64,000 nucleotides of DNA, taken from Oceanospirillaceae bacterium (lineage in GTDB: Bacteria; Pseudomonadota; Gammaproteobacteria; Pseudomonadales; Balneatricaceae). The stretch is taken from the NCBI GenBank assembly GCA_018647765.1, contig JABGSN010000046.1:24726-88725 (forward strand), given 5' to 3'. The notes beneath the pieces were generated by a model that had not been told where the DNA came from, did no database searches, and worked only from the letters and a program-made list of their open reading frames with translations. The position numbers and the translations under genes are program-made. Of the stretch, positions 30,555-40,227 are shown one piece after another. Positions within the stretch are counted from its first letter, which is position 1, and each line of letters opens with the position of its first letter.

Positions 30555-31082
30555 GTGTTAATGCCGTTGCAGTACAGGCCGATGTGTCACAGTAGCAAGA
30601 TGTCGTGGCCATGTTTAAAGTTATGGATGAGCAGCTTGGCCCAATCACCGGTTTAGTCAATAATGCCAGTATATTGTTGCCCCAAATGCCAGTGGAGCAG
30701 ATGGATGCTGAGCGTATTAATCAATTGCTAACTAGCAATGTCACCAGTTACTTCTTATGTTGTCGAGAAGCGATCAAGCGTATGGCCCTAAAGCATGGCG
30801 GCCAGGGCGGTGCGATTGTGAATGTGTCGTCCGCCGCATCTCGACTCGGTGCCGCCGCGAATACGTTGACTATGCCGCTAGCAAAGGCGCTATAGACACC
30901 CTCACAATTGGTTTATCCAAAGAGGTGGCCCGTTGCGTGAGGCCAGGGTTTATTGCGACCGACATGCATACCGATGGCGTCGAGCCCAACCGCACGAAGT
31001 CGCTCATGCTAGTGTGTGGTTGTTGTCTGACCAAGCATCCTACGTGACAGGCTCATTTACCGACATCACTGGTGGTCGCTAG
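30507..31082 (+). pseudogene. Broken short-chain dehydrogenase/reductase
   Basis: The first ~40 residues with the NAD-binding glycine motif are absent. The readable part begins RKAEQLVDQVQQLGVNAVAVQADVSQ, hits a TAG at 30593-30595, then continues LGPITGLVNNASILLPQ (NNAG-type motif). After a frameshift near 30855 comes YVDYAASKGAIDTLTIGLSKEVA with the catalytic YxxxK, then VRPGFIATDMH. After a further shift and deletion it ends EVAHASVWLLSDQASYVTGSFTDITGG. It is directly fused to the tail of the hydrolase pseudogene, so a deletion joined the two. Confidence 0.8.
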
Positions 31083-31153
31083 CAAATCAATATGAGACAC
31101 TATAGGCCTGTTTTTTGAATGCCGAGATGGTTGGCTAAAGGTGAGTTGAATTT

Positions 31154-31735
31154 ATGACTAATGCAGGCGTATTTGTGGTCCAAACCGTATTTGGTTTGTA
31201 CCTAATGTTGGTAATTATTCGGTTTATGCTGCAGTTGGCGAAGGCCGATTTCTATAACCCCTTGGCGCAAGCAGTGGTCAAGCTCACGCAACCTTTTGTG
31301 GGGCCGTTACAAACCGTCATGCCCAAAACCGGGCGCTTTAGTTTGGCCACCTTGGTGTTGGGCTTTTTAGTGCAATTACTGCTGATTGTATTGGTGTTGT
31401 TGATTGCAGGTTTTGGTTTGCCAAATCCTGTTAGTTTAGCTATTTGGAGCCTGATTGGCCTTGGTTCACAAGTATTGGATTTACTGTTTTTTGCCATCTT
31501 AGCGAGTATCGTTTTAAGTTGGCTGGCACCACACACCAACCACCCCGGGGCTTACCTATTGCAGCAACTTACGGAGCCTGTAATGGCGCCTGCTAGGCGT
31601 ATGTTGCCGAATTTGGGTGGTTTGGATTTCTCTCCGATTTTGGTATTTATCATTATTAACTTGTTGAATATGTTGGTGATTCAAAGCTTGGCGCAAAGCT
31701 TTGGAATGCCGCGTGGTTTGGTAATGGGGCTTTAG
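31154..31735 (+). CDS. yggT: YggT-family integral membrane protein
   Basis: A 193-residue inner-membrane protein with two tandem YGGT repeats, each a pair of hydrophobic helices (roughly 5-85 and 100-180). Typical elements are LIIRFMLQLAKADFYNPLAQAVVKLTQP and the second-half copy LSWLAPHTNHPGAYLLQQLTEPVMAPARRMLP. The molecular function is not established; links to osmotic tolerance and envelope assembly have been proposed for the family. It usually sits next to proC and yggS, which here lie 23 kb away. Confidence 0.92.
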   Translation: MTNAGVFVVQTVFGLYLMLVIIRFMLQLAKADFYNPLAQAVVKLTQPFVGPLQTVMPKTGRFSLATLVLGFLVQLLLIVLVLLIAGFGLPNPVSLAIWSLIGLGSQVLDLLFFAILASIVLSWLAPHTNHPGAYLLQQLTEPVMAPARRMLPNLGGLDFSPILVFIIINLLNMLVIQSLAQSFGMPRGLVMGL

Positions 31736-31737
31736 TT

Positions 31738-31992
31738 ATGGCAACAACTGACAAAACTCAAGGGGCCGTTGCCTTCAATTTTGAAACCTCATTGGCCGAG
31801 CTAGAAACCATCGTCGCTAACATGGAGCGGGGTGAGTTAACACTGGAAGACTCTTTACAGGCGTTTGAGCGCGGTATCGCCTTAACCCGCGGTTGCCAAA
31901 CAGCGTTGGCGCAGGCCGAACAAAAAGTGAATGTATTAATGCAAGATGCTCAAGGGCGCGTTGTCGACCAGCCCTTTAATAAGGAATCATAA
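31738..31992 (+). CDS. xseB: Exodeoxyribonuclease VII small subunit
   Basis: An 84-residue helical protein with the family core FETSLAELETIVANMERGELTLEDSLQAFERGIALTRGCQTALAQAEQKV. It binds XseA to form ExoVII, which degrades single-stranded DNA in both directions. It lies 2 nt after yggT and 2 nt before ispA; xseB-ispA-dxs is the widely conserved isoprenoid operon. The catalytic subunit gene xseA is not in this window. Confidence 0.95.
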   Translation: MATTDKTQGAVAFNFETSLAELETIVANMERGELTLEDSLQAFERGIALTRGCQTALAQAEQKVNVLMQDAQGRVVDQPFNKES

Positions 31993-31994
31993 GC

Positions 31995-32891
31995 GTGGAA
32001 TTTGAGTCTTTAGACGACTTTTTGAGTCACAGCCAAAATCGCGTAGAGCAATACCTTAATACAGCCATTAAACAGCGTCGGGCGAGTGGTGTGTTATCCC
32101 AAGCCATGGCATACAGTGCTGTGCAAGGCGGTAAGCGAGTACGAGCGGCCCTAGTATACGGCGGTGCTCGGGCTTGTGGTGTTGACCACGCCTGCCTAGA
32201 TCCGTTGGCAGCGGCGGTAGAGGCGATGCATGCATATTCGCTTATTCATGACGATTTGCCGGCCATGGATGATGATGCGTTACGCCGTGGCCAGCCTAGC
32301 TGTCATATTGCCTTTGACGAGGCGACCGCCATCTTAGCGGGCGATGCCTTGCAAGCCTTGGCGTTTGAGCTGGTCGCCGATGGACAGGGCCCACACCTTA
32401 ACGCAACACAATGTTTAGCTATGGTGTCATGTTTAGCTAATGCCGCAGGTGCTAACGGTATGGTTGCCGGACAAATGCTTGATATGGCGGCCGAGAAGGA
32501 CGCCGTTAGTCTGGCCCAGCTAGAAACCTTACATCGGCTGAAAACTGGCGCTTTGATTGTGGCTAGTGTAGAGCTAGGTGCCTTGGCTCAGGCCGAGGTA
32601 GATGACTTGCAAGTACAAAAATTGCGCGACTATGCTCAAGCCATTGGTTTGGCGTTTCAGGTGCAAGATGACATTTTGGATATTGAAAGTGATACCCAGA
32701 CCTTAGGTAAAGCGCAAGGCTCCGATTTGTTGAATGACAAGTCTACCTACCCTGCGCTGTTAGGCATGACACAGGCTAAACAACGGCTTACGGAGCTACA
32801 CCAGCAAGCTACTGAGGCATTGAGTGACTTTGGTCCTGTTGCTGCGCCGTTAGTGTGGTTGGCTGATTTTATTGTTAGCCGTCAACATTAG
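31995..32891 (+). CDS. ispA: Farnesyl diphosphate synthase
   Basis: A 298-residue trans-prenyltransferase that condenses IPP with DMAPP and then GPP to give farnesyl diphosphate. The first aspartate-rich motif is HDDLPAMDDD (~85-94) and the second is QDDILDIESD (~225). GKRVRAALVYGGA near 45 contacts the diphosphate. The start is a GTG (31995); no ATG is suitably placed. The product feeds undecaprenyl phosphate and quinone side chains, the latter needed by the complex I encoded nearby. Confidence 0.95.
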   Translation: MEFESLDDFLSHSQNRVEQYLNTAIKQRRASGVLSQAMAYSAVQGGKRVRAALVYGGARACGVDHACLDPLAAAVEAMHAYSLIHDDLPAMDDDALRRGQPSCHIAFDEATAILAGDALQALAFELVADGQGPHLNATQCLAMVSCLANAAGANGMVAGQMLDMAAEKDAVSLAQLETLHRLKTGALIVASVELGALAQAEVDDLQVQKLRDYAQAIGLAFQVQDDILDIESDTQTLGKAQGSDLLNDKSTYPALLGMTQAKQRLTELHQQATEALSDFGPVAAPLVWLADFIVSRQH

Positions 32892-32908
32892 AGGTTGGCA
32901 TTAGCGCC

Positions 32909-34687
32909 ATGTTTGCCCCCATTCAAACCATTCCCGTGCAACTACCCCTGACACCCCTGCTAGACCAAGTGGACGGGGTTGAGGACTTGCGCCACCTGCA
33001 ACATAAGCAGTTACCTCAGTTGGCGTACGAGTTACGCTTGGCGTTGCTTTATAGTGTTGGCCAAACAGGCGGGCATTTAGGTGCTGGCCTAGGGGTGGTT
33101 GAATTAACCATTGCCCTGCATTACCTACTCAATACGCCAACAGATCGCCTGATTTGGGATGTGGGACATCAAGCCTACCCCCATAAAATGCTCACCGGCC
33201 GTAAACAACGTATGTTGTCGATGCGACAGATGGGCGGTTTGGCGCCCTTCCCTAAGCGTGACGAAAGCCTATTTGACACCTTTGGTGTGGGCCATGCAAG
33301 CACGTCCATTAGTGCGTTGTTGGGCATGGTACTGGCCCAAAAGAATCCGCATACTCAGCATGTTGCGGTTATTGGTGATGGGGCTTTAACCGGTGGTATG
33401 GCGTTTGAAGCGTTAAATCACATGGCCCATTGTCAGGCTAATGGCTTGATTATCGTCAACGACAATGACATGGCTATCGACGAAAATTTAGGTGGTTTGG
33501 CGACGTTTCTTGACGATAACCATGGCCATGGTGGCCCATTACAATGGTTTACAGCCTTAGGATTTATTTATCGGGGCCCCATTGACGGCCACGATTTACC
33601 TCTATTGCTAACCACTATAACCGAGTTATTGAGCCTTAAAGGGCCTAAGCTGCTGCATATTCATACCTTAAAAGGCAAAGGCTACGGCCCAGCGGAGCTG
33701 GACCCGGTGGGTTATCACGCTTTGGCTAAAATTGACCCGATAGCCAAACCTAAAAAAACAACCGTCCCGACCTATGCCCAAGTATTTGGTCAATGGATTT
33801 GTGATCGCGCCAACACCGATCCTCGATTGATGGCGATTACCCCAGCGATGGCTGGCGGTTCTGGGCTAGAGCCGTTTGCACAAGCCTTTAGTGAACGGTT
33901 ATTTGATGTGGCCATTGCAGAGCAACATGCGGTTACCTTAGCGGCGGGCATGGCTTGCGAAGGCGCCAAGCCGGTGGTGGCGATTTATTCTACCTTTTTA
34001 CAGCGCGCTTATGATCAACTGATTCACGACATTGTGTTGCAGGATTTAGACGTGTTGTTGGCCATCGACCGTGCCGGTGTAGTGGGAGAGGATGGTGCCA
34101 CCCATACCGGCGCCTACGATTTAGCCTTTTTGCGCTGTTTACCTAACATCATTGTGATGACCCCAAGTAACGCGGCAGAGACGCGAGCTATGCTGGAATT
34201 TGGTTATCAATATCAAGGTCCTGCAGCCGTACGTTATCCCCGCGGTGCTGCGCCAAACAATGCTGTTCTTAGCTCGCCTATTGTCCTAGGTCGAGGGCAA
34301 CTGTTATGCAGCGGTAAGGACCATAACTCGGTGGTTATACTTAACTTCGGGGCTTTATTGGAGTTGGCTACAGAAGTTGCAACACAGTTGTCTGCAAGCT
34401 TAGTCGACATGCGTTTTGTTAAGCCGTTAGATAAGGAACTACTGCAGCAATTGTTAACTCAGCATAGTTCTATTGTGACCATAGAAGACCACAGTATTAT
34501 TGGTGGCGCTGGTTCTGCTGTGGGTGAGTGGCTGGCACAGCAATCGACGCCCACAAAGCTCCTGTGTTTAGGCCATGAAGATCGCCCACTCACTCACGGT
34601 AGTCGTGCCCAGGTACTCGCCGCGACGGCATTGGGTGTGCCTTCTGCGGTGGCCAGAATTAACACTTGGTTGTCAAACGACTGCTAA
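32909..34687 (+). CDS. dxs: 1-Deoxy-D-xylulose-5-phosphate synthase
   Basis: A 592-residue thiamine-diphosphate enzyme making DXP from pyruvate and glyceraldehyde-3-phosphate, the entry to the MEP isoprenoid pathway. Visible are WDVGHQAYPHKMLTGR, the ThDP motif GDGALTGGMAFEALN (~150) with the matching NDNDMAIDENLGG, GPIDGHDL, and the transketolase C-half with DVAIAEQHAVTLAAGMA (catalytic Glu). It is about 25-30 residues shorter than the usual ~620, mainly through a trimmed loop before the central domain; all active-site blocks are present. Its stop overlaps that of the convergent CBS gene. Confidence 0.95.
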   Translation: MFAPIQTIPVQLPLTPLLDQVDGVEDLRHLQHKQLPQLAYELRLALLYSVGQTGGHLGAGLGVVELTIALHYLLNTPTDRLIWDVGHQAYPHKMLTGRKQRMLSMRQMGGLAPFPKRDESLFDTFGVGHASTSISALLGMVLAQKNPHTQHVAVIGDGALTGGMAFEALNHMAHCQANGLIIVNDNDMAIDENLGGLATFLDDNHGHGGPLQWFTALGFIYRGPIDGHDLPLLLTTITELLSLKGPKLLHIHTLKGKGYGPAELDPVGYHALAKIDPIAKPKKTTVPTYAQVFGQWICDRANTDPRLMAITPAMAGGSGLEPFAQAFSERLFDVAIAEQHAVTLAAGMACEGAKPVVAIYSTFLQRAYDQLIHDIVLQDLDVLLAIDRAGVVGEDGATHTGAYDLAFLRCLPNIIVMTPSNAAETRAMLEFGYQYQGPAAVRYPRGAAPNNAVLSSPIVLGRGQLLCSGKDHNSVVILNFGALLELATEVATQLSASLVDMRFVKPLDKELLQQLLTQHSSIVTIEDHSIIGGAGSAVGEWLAQQSTPTKLLCLGHEDRPLTHGSRAQVLAATALGVPSAVARINTWLSNDC

Positions 34688-35103
34688 TCCTCCCGCTTGT
34701 CATGGGCAAGCATGGTGTCTTTAAATGCCTGTAAGATGCTACGACAACTTATTTGTCCAATAAATTGGCCTTCTTCGACCACGGGCATACGTCGACGATG
34801 ATGTTTGGTCAAAATACGGGCGGCCTCAAATAACGTGGTGTCCCCCGGCAGTACATCCACTTCGGTACACATTAAATCGCCGATACAGGCATCCCCTTCT
34901 TGGTAGTAGGCGATTTGTTCTAGCTTATCCAGCAGGTCTAATTCTGAAATAATGCCCACAACGTGACCTCGATCATCTAACACTGTGCCGCCAGTAACCT
35001 TGCGAACTAACATCTCGTGAATGGCGTCCATGATCTTAGTTGCAGGGGTAAACGTGAGAGGTGTGATCGACATAAAGTCTTTGATATCGATTGAGTTTGG
35101 CAT
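34684..35103 (-). CDS. Two-CBS-domain protein
   Basis: A 139-residue cytosolic protein made of a tandem CBS pair: residues ~10-60 (LTFTPATKIMDAIHEMLVRKVTGGTVLDDRGHVVGIISELDLL) and ~75-130 (TEVDVLPGDTTLFEAARILTKHHRRRMPVVEEGQFIGQISCRSIL). Such pairs bind adenine nucleotides or S-adenosyl ligands and act as regulatory modules. Stand-alone ones have no assigned target. I place the start at MPNSIDIKDF, preceded by AAGGAG; the frame reaches upstream but without CBS resemblance. It is divergent from the nuo operon. Confidence 0.85.
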   Translation of the reverse strand: MPNSIDIKDFMSITPLTFTPATKIMDAIHEMLVRKVTGGTVLDDRGHVVGIISELDLLDKLEQIAYYQEGDACIGDLMCTEVDVLPGDTTLFEAARILTKHHRRRMPVVEEGQFIGQISCRSILQAFKDTMLAHDKRED

Positions 35104-35222
35104 GTACAAAAAACTCCTTTTTGAGTGGCTCCCAAAGGGTAGGTCAATGGCAGGTGATTTAGTATTACGCCACTTAATACTGTTAGTCAATTTTAAATAT
35201 TCTGCGACCTCCTTCTTGATTT

Positions 35223-35302
35223 TTGTTTAACTATTTGTTTTATATATATAAATTTGTATAAAAAGGGATGAGTTGCAAAATAGTATTTTTATCTTTTATA
35301 CT
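35223..35302 (+). promoter_or_regulatory. AT-rich promoter region of the nuo operon
   Basis: Two sigma-70-like sets are visible: TTGTTT (35223-35228) with TATAAA (35247-35252), spacing 18, and TTGCAA (35273-35278) with TATACT (35297-35302), spacing 18. The second is the better pair. The 311-bp gap between the CBS gene and nuoA (35104-35414) is much more A+T-rich than its surroundings. It also contains a small hairpin, TAGTTG/CAACTA at 35343-35359, with a T9 run about 11 nt further on; its role is unclear. Confidence 0.4.
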
Positions 35303-35414
35303 GTTTAACATTGTAAGGTGCTAGCTAGGGGTGTTATTGAATTAGTTGCAGACCAACTATTTCACCCATTTTTTTTTAAGTTATTGTCTCTATTTTCGAC
35401 CAAAGGCTACAAGT

Positions 35415-35831
35415 ATGACCTATGGAGAGGAGTTAATTAGACACATTTGGCCCTTGGCATTATTTTTAGTAATGGTGGGCGGTCTCATTGTGTTGATGCT
35501 AACGCTGCCCGCACTGCTGGGTGGCAAAAGGGTGTCGCGTGCTGTTAACGAACCTTATGAGTGCGGCATTGTCCCCGTCGGCTCAACCCATTTTCGTATG
35601 CCTATTCCGTTTTACCTATTTGCCATTTTTTTCGTCATCTTCGATTTGGAAGTGGTGTTTCTGTTCGCCTGGGCCGTGGCTGTTAAGGAAACGGGCTGGT
35701 TAGGTTTTACTGAAGCACTAATTTTTATACTGATTTTGTTTGCAGCGCTCATTTACCTGTGGCGCCTTGGCGCCTTGGATTGGCGCACAAGCCGACAAAA
35801 ACTTGATTTACGCAACTTGGACGCACGTTAA
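35415..35831 (+). CDS. nuoA: NADH-quinone oxidoreductase subunit A
   Basis: A 138-residue membrane subunit of complex I with three hydrophobic helices (~15-38, ~65-90, ~97-120). The conserved loop between the first two, NEPYECGIVPVGSTHFRMPIPFYL, contains the quinone-site-adjacent cysteine, and FFVIFDLEVVFLFAWAV follows. I start at MTYGEELIRHIW; upstream codons do not resemble NuoA. It is the first gene of a 13-gene operon. Confidence 0.93.
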   Translation: MTYGEELIRHIWPLALFLVMVGGLIVLMLTLPALLGGKRVSRAVNEPYECGIVPVGSTHFRMPIPFYLFAIFFVIFDLEVVFLFAWAVAVKETGWLGFTEALIFILILFAALIYLWRLGALDWRTSRQKLDLRNLDAR

Positions 35832-35912
35832 TTGCTGGATTTTTAACTTAGGCTACCGGCACCCACCGTGTATTTAAATAATAACCGACTCTAAACGAGT
35901 CTTGGGGTTGTT

Positions 35913-36551
35913 ATGCCGCAGTTAAAATCTGGTGCCTATGGCGCTAACCTTATTGCTTCCCATGATGAGAGTTTTACTCAGTCGGTGGAAGACAGTTTGG
36001 TATTGGGCAAGGTTAAAGACTTGGTCGCTTGGGGCCAAAGTAATTCGCTTTGGCCATTTAATTTTGGTCTTTCTTGTTGTTATGTAGAAATGGCCACGGC
36101 CTTTACGTCACGCCATGATCTAGGCCGTTTTGGTGCGGAGGTCATTCGCGCCACTCCGCGCCAAGCCGATGTCATGGTGATTTCGGGTACTGTGTTTCGC
36201 AAAATGGCGCCGGTGATTCAACGTCTTTACGAGCAGCTTTTGGAGCCCAAGTGGATTATTTCCATGGGTTCCTGCGCTAATTCGGGCGGTTTATATGACA
36301 TTTATAGTGTGGTTCAGGGGGTGGACAAGTTCTTACCTGTTGATGTCTACGTACCAGGTTGTCCACCTCGCCCAGAAGCGTTGTTGCAAGGTTTAATGTT
36401 ATTACAAGATACCATTCGAGAAGAAAATAGACCTTTGAGCTGGGTGCTAGGTCCAAATGGAGTAGAGAAACCTTCCATGCCTTCGCAGCGTGATCGACAT
36501 ACACCAGAGCGCATGCGCATGACAAATTTACCTCACCCGGATCGGGTTTAA
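35913..36551 (+). CDS. nuoB: NADH-quinone oxidoreductase subunit B
   Basis: A 212-residue peripheral-arm subunit that holds the terminal 4Fe-4S cluster N2, the direct electron donor to ubiquinone. The ligands are the tandem Cys of [12 protein letters not shown], the Cys of [10 protein letters not shown] and the Cys of [11 protein letters not shown]. The last ~25 residues after [13 protein letters not shown] are a charged tail typical of gammaproteobacterial NuoB. The spacer to nuoA is 81 nt. Confidence 0.97.
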   Translation: MPQLKSGAYGANLIASHDESFTQSVEDSLVLGKVKDLVAWGQSNSLWPFNFGLSCCYVEMATAFTSRHDLGRFGAEVIRATPRQADVMVISGTVFRKMAPVIQRLYEQLLEPKWIISMGSCANSGGLYDIYSVVQGVDKFLPVDVYVPGCPPRPEALLQGLMLLQDTIREENRPLSWVLGPNGVEKPSMPSQRDRHTPERMRMTNLPHPDRV

Positions 36552-36556
36552 TCCTC

Positions 36557-38335
36557 ATGACTAGGCTCCTAACTCAGTCCAAAGCCTGCCCCATGGGTGA
36601 TGCTGACTTGGTATGTTTGTTACAACAACAATTCCCACACCCTTTGATTGAGCAAGGCACCGTTGACGGTATCCCTACCGTATGGGTAGACGCCAGCCAT
36701 GTCGGTGCACTGTTGCGTTATTGTAAGCATGAGTTGCAGCCCAGCTACGCTATGTTGTACGACATAACCGCCATTGACGAGCGTGTGCGCAGTCACCGTG
36801 AAGGCCAGCCAGCCAGTGACTTTACCCTTATATATCAGCTCTTGAGCCTTACTGGTAACGCCTTTGTGCGTATTAAGGTGGCGCTAATGGATTCCCATCT
36901 GCGGGTAGACACTCAGTGCGATGTATGGCCCAACGCCAATTGGTACGAGCGCGAATGCCACGATATGTTTGGCATTGATTTTGTGGGCCACCCCAATTTA
37001 TACCCACTCATCATTCCTCCCACCTGGAAAGGCCACCCGCTGCGCAAAGAACACCCTGCCCGTGCAACAGAAATGGAACCGTTTAGTATTGATGAGCAAA
37101 TGCAAGATGAAGAGCAAGAAGCGTTGCGCTTTGTACCGGAGCAGTGGGGTATGCAACGCGAAGGCAAAAACACCGATTATATGTTCCTTAACATGGGGCC
37201 TAACCACCCCAGTGTACATGGTGTGTTTCGGGTCGCAGTGCAACTCAATGGCGAAGAAGTGGTGGATGCCGTGGCCGACATCGGTTACCACCACCGTGGT
37301 GCTGAAAAAATGGGCGAACGCCAAGCCTGGCACACGTATATGCCTTACACTGACCGCATCGATTACCTCGGTGGGGTAATGAATAACTTGCCTTATGTTA
37401 TGGGGGTGGAAAAGCTCGCCGATATACAGGTGTCTTCACGGGTAGAAACCATTCGGGTGATGTTATCCGAATGTTTTCGTATCCAAAGCCATTTCTTATT
37501 CTTTGGTACATTTGCCCAAGACATTGGCCAAATGTCACCTATTTTTTATATTTTTGCCGATAGAGAAATGCTGTTTGGCATTATCGAAGCGATTACTGGC
37601 GGCCGTATGCATCCGAGCTGGTTCCGCATAGGCGGCGTGGCACAGGACCTGCCTCAAGGTTGGGATGTGATGATGCGGGAGTTTTTAGCGCGTATGCCTA
37701 AACGCTTAGATGAATACCAAAAAATGGTGCTGGACAATCGCATTATTAAACAACGCACCGTAGGTGTGGGTCGGTACACCAGTGAACAGGCCATTGATTG
37801 GGGCATTACCGGTGGCGGTTTACGAGCCACGGGTTACGATTGGGATATGCGTAAGCGCATGCCTTATAGTGGGTACGACAATTTTGATTTCGATGTGCCC
37901 TTAGGCACTAACGGTGATTGTTATGATCGCGCCATGGTGCGTTTGCAGGAAATTCGTCAAAGTCTACGCATTATTCAACAGTGTGTGGACCACATGCCAG
38001 AAGGGCCTTACAAGGCCGATCACCCGCTGACGACGCCGCCGCCCAAAGAACGTACCATGAAAGACATTGAAACCCTGATTCATCATTTTGTGCACTCCAG
38101 TTGGGGCCCTGCCATACCTGCAGGTGAAGTGTGCCTACCCATTGAAGCCAGCAAAGGTTTGAATAGTTATTATTTAGTTAGTGACGGCAGTACCACCTCC
38201 TACCGCACACGCATTCGTACACCATCCTTTGCCCACCTACAAATGATTCCAACCATGAGCCGCGGCATGATGGTGGCCGATATGATCGCCATTATTGCTA
38301 GTATCGATTTTGTCATGGCCGATGTGGATCGGTAA
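36557..38335 (+). CDS. nuoCD: NADH-quinone oxidoreductase fused subunits C/D
   Basis: A 592-residue fusion. Residues ~1-185 are NuoC (30-kDa subunit; [25 protein letters not shown]...[10 protein letters not shown]). Residues ~200-592 are NuoD (49-kDa subunit; [18 protein letters not shown], the quinone-site His, then [20 protein letters not shown] and the conserved C-terminal [18 protein letters not shown]). The C-D fusion is the form seen in E. coli and many gammaproteobacteria; it joins the quinone-binding scaffold to the connecting subunit. Confidence 0.97.
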   Translation: MTRLLTQSKACPMGDADLVCLLQQQFPHPLIEQGTVDGIPTVWVDASHVGALLRYCKHELQPSYAMLYDITAIDERVRSHREGQPASDFTLIYQLLSLTGNAFVRIKVALMDSHLRVDTQCDVWPNANWYERECHDMFGIDFVGHPNLYPLIIPPTWKGHPLRKEHPARATEMEPFSIDEQMQDEEQEALRFVPEQWGMQREGKNTDYMFLNMGPNHPSVHGVFRVAVQLNGEEVVDAVADIGYHHRGAEKMGERQAWHTYMPYTDRIDYLGGVMNNLPYVMGVEKLADIQVSSRVETIRVMLSECFRIQSHFLFFGTFAQDIGQMSPIFYIFADREMLFGIIEAITGGRMHPSWFRIGGVAQDLPQGWDVMMREFLARMPKRLDEYQKMVLDNRIIKQRTVGVGRYTSEQAIDWGITGGGLRATGYDWDMRKRMPYSGYDNFDFDVPLGTNGDCYDRAMVRLQEIRQSLRIIQQCVDHMPEGPYKADHPLTTPPPKERTMKDIETLIHHFVHSSWGPAIPAGEVCLPIEASKGLNSYYLVSDGSTTSYRTRIRTPSFAHLQMIPTMSRGMMVADMIAIIASIDFVMADVDR

Positions 38336-38341
38336 GGAGCA

Positions 38342-38884
38342 ATGATGACACCAATAATCGCCACCGATGCTGCCGCCCACTGCGCCGATTGGCGGCTCCA
38401 AATTGAGCCCCTCAATGAGTACGAGGAAACCGCCATTGCAGCTGAAATTACCCATTACCCACAACCTCAAGCGGCCACGATTGAGGCGTTGAAAATTGTC
38501 CAACAACAGCAAGGTTGGGTGTCGGACGGTAAGATAAAAGCCATTGCCCAAAGGTTACACATGAGCCCCGATGAAGTTGACTCGGTGGCGACCTTTTATA
38601 ATAAAATTTATCGCCAACCCGTGGGCACCACGGTGATATCCCTGTGTGACAGTGTCAGTTGTTGGATTATGGGTTATCAAGGCTTGGCACAAGCCCTGAC
38701 CCAAGAACTTAACATTGCCTTGGGTGAAACCACGGCTGATGGTGCGGTGACCATTTTGCCAACGCCGTGTTTAGGCGCCTGCGATCATGCGCCCGTGGCT
38801 ATGGTGGGTGATCAACGGGCCCACAAGCTGACGCCATCATCGCTTATTGAATTGGCCCGTCTGGCGCAGGAGCAGCCCTTATGA
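38342..38884 (+). CDS. nuoE: NADH-quinone oxidoreductase subunit E
   Basis: A 180-residue subunit with a helical N-terminus (~30-80; EALKIVQQQQGWVSDGKIKAIA) and a thioredoxin-like domain binding the 2Fe-2S cluster N1a. The ligands are the two Cys of LCDSVSCWIMG and the two of PTPCLGACDHAP. It forms the NADH-input module with NuoF and NuoG. Its end overlaps nuoF by 4 nt. Confidence 0.95.
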   Translation: MMTPIIATDAAAHCADWRLQIEPLNEYEETAIAAEITHYPQPQAATIEALKIVQQQQGWVSDGKIKAIAQRLHMSPDEVDSVATFYNKIYRQPVGTTVISLCDSVSCWIMGYQGLAQALTQELNIALGETTADGAVTILPTPCLGACDHAPVAMVGDQRAHKLTPSSLIELARLAQEQPL

Positions 38885-40227
38885 ACCATGGTCAATCCAG
38901 TAATCAGGCGGTTACCTTGCCCCTAAGCCAGCATATTAAAGCCGATGGCAGTGTCACTAGTCTTGCCGAGTATCAAGCGAATTATGGTTATCAGGGGTTG
39001 GCCAAAGCTTTGTCAATGAGTCCTGTTGAGGTGGTAGATTGGGTTAAAAGTGCCAACCTTAGGGGCCGTGGCGGAGCTGGGTTTTCGGCCGGCTTAAAGT
39101 GGAGTTTTGTACCTCCTTTGGAGAAGTTGCCGGGCCAGCGTTATGTTATTTGTAATGCCGATGAAATGGAGCCCGGCACCTTTAAAGACCGTTGGTTAAT
39201 GGAGCATGACCCGCATCAATTGATCGAAGGCCTAGCCATTGCCGCTTATGCGGTACAGGCCAATACGGCGTTTATTTTTCTGCGTGCCGATTATGATTTG
39301 TGCGCTGAGCGTTTGCAAAATGCCATTGATGAGGCACTCGCTGCTGGCATACTGGGTGAGCAGATTAATGAGGCCGGCTTTAGTTTAACCATGCTTTTGC
39401 ATACCAGTGCGGGTCGCTACATTTGTGGTGAAGAGACGGCGTTAATTAATTCCCTAGAAGGCCAACGGGCTAACCCACGCTTTAAGCCACCGTTCCCTCA
39501 AGTGAGTGGTTTATTTGGCCGACCTACGGTGGTTAATAACGCCGAAACCTTATGCAACTTGCCGCATATTATGTATCACGGTAAGGATTGGTTTGCCGAC
39601 TTAGGTTTGGGTGATGACAATGGCACTAAAATTTATGGTGTCAGTGGTCGGGTTAATAATCCCGGCTGTTGGGAATTGCCTATTGGCACCACGGTGGCAG
39701 ATATCATTGCCCTCGCGGGGGGTATGCAAGACGGTGTGCAATTGCGTGGGTTTTTGCCTGGCGGTGGGTCAACAGACTTTCTCACACGGGACCATTTAGA
39801 CCTTGCCATGGATTATGGCACCATTCAGGCAGCGGGCAGTCGTATGGGTACAGGCACCATGATCTTGCTGGATGATCAAACCTGTGTGGTGGGTATGGTG
39901 CTCAATTTGATTCAGTTCTTTGCCCAAGAATCCTGCGGCTGGTGTACGCCTTGTCGTAACGGCTTGCCCTTTATTAGGCAAATTTTGACGGACCTAGAGG
40001 CAGGTCGCGGCGAGCATGCGGACCTGGAACAACTATTACAATTGTGCGGCTATATTGGTATCGGCAATACCTTCTGTGCCTTGGCGCCAGGAGCTGCGGA
40101 GCCGTTACAAAGTGCCCTTAAGTACTTTCGGGATGATTTTGTGGCCCATATTAAGCAAGGGTGTTGCCCCCATGGCAATTCACCTGTGGTTAATATGGAC
40201 TTAGAAAAAGAGGCGAGGTCCATATGA
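38881..40227 (+). CDS. nuoF: NADH-quinone oxidoreductase subunit F (NADH- and FMN-binding)
   Basis: A 448-residue flavoprotein where NADH is oxidised. It has the glycine-rich NADH site GRGGAGFSAGLKWSF (~60-74), the FMN-region NADEMEPGTFKDR, and the 4Fe-4S N3 ligands in ESCGWCTPCRNG plus the downstream Cys of GNTFCALAPG. Overlaps of 4 nt with both nuoE and nuoG point to translational coupling. Confidence 0.97.
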   Translation: MNHGQSSNQAVTLPLSQHIKADGSVTSLAEYQANYGYQGLAKALSMSPVEVVDWVKSANLRGRGGAGFSAGLKWSFVPPLEKLPGQRYVICNADEMEPGTFKDRWLMEHDPHQLIEGLAIAAYAVQANTAFIFLRADYDLCAERLQNAIDEALAAGILGEQINEAGFSLTMLLHTSAGRYICGEETALINSLEGQRANPRFKPPFPQVSGLFGRPTVVNNAETLCNLPHIMYHGKDWFADLGLGDDNGTKIYGVSGRVNNPGCWELPIGTTVADIIALAGGMQDGVQLRGFLPGGGSTDFLTRDHLDLAMDYGTIQAAGSRMGTGTMILLDDQTCVVGMVLNLIQFFAQESCGWCTPCRNGLPFIRQILTDLEAGRGEHADLEQLLQLCGYIGIGNTFCALAPGAAEPLQSALKYFRDDFVAHIKQGCCPHGNSPVVNMDLEKEARSI

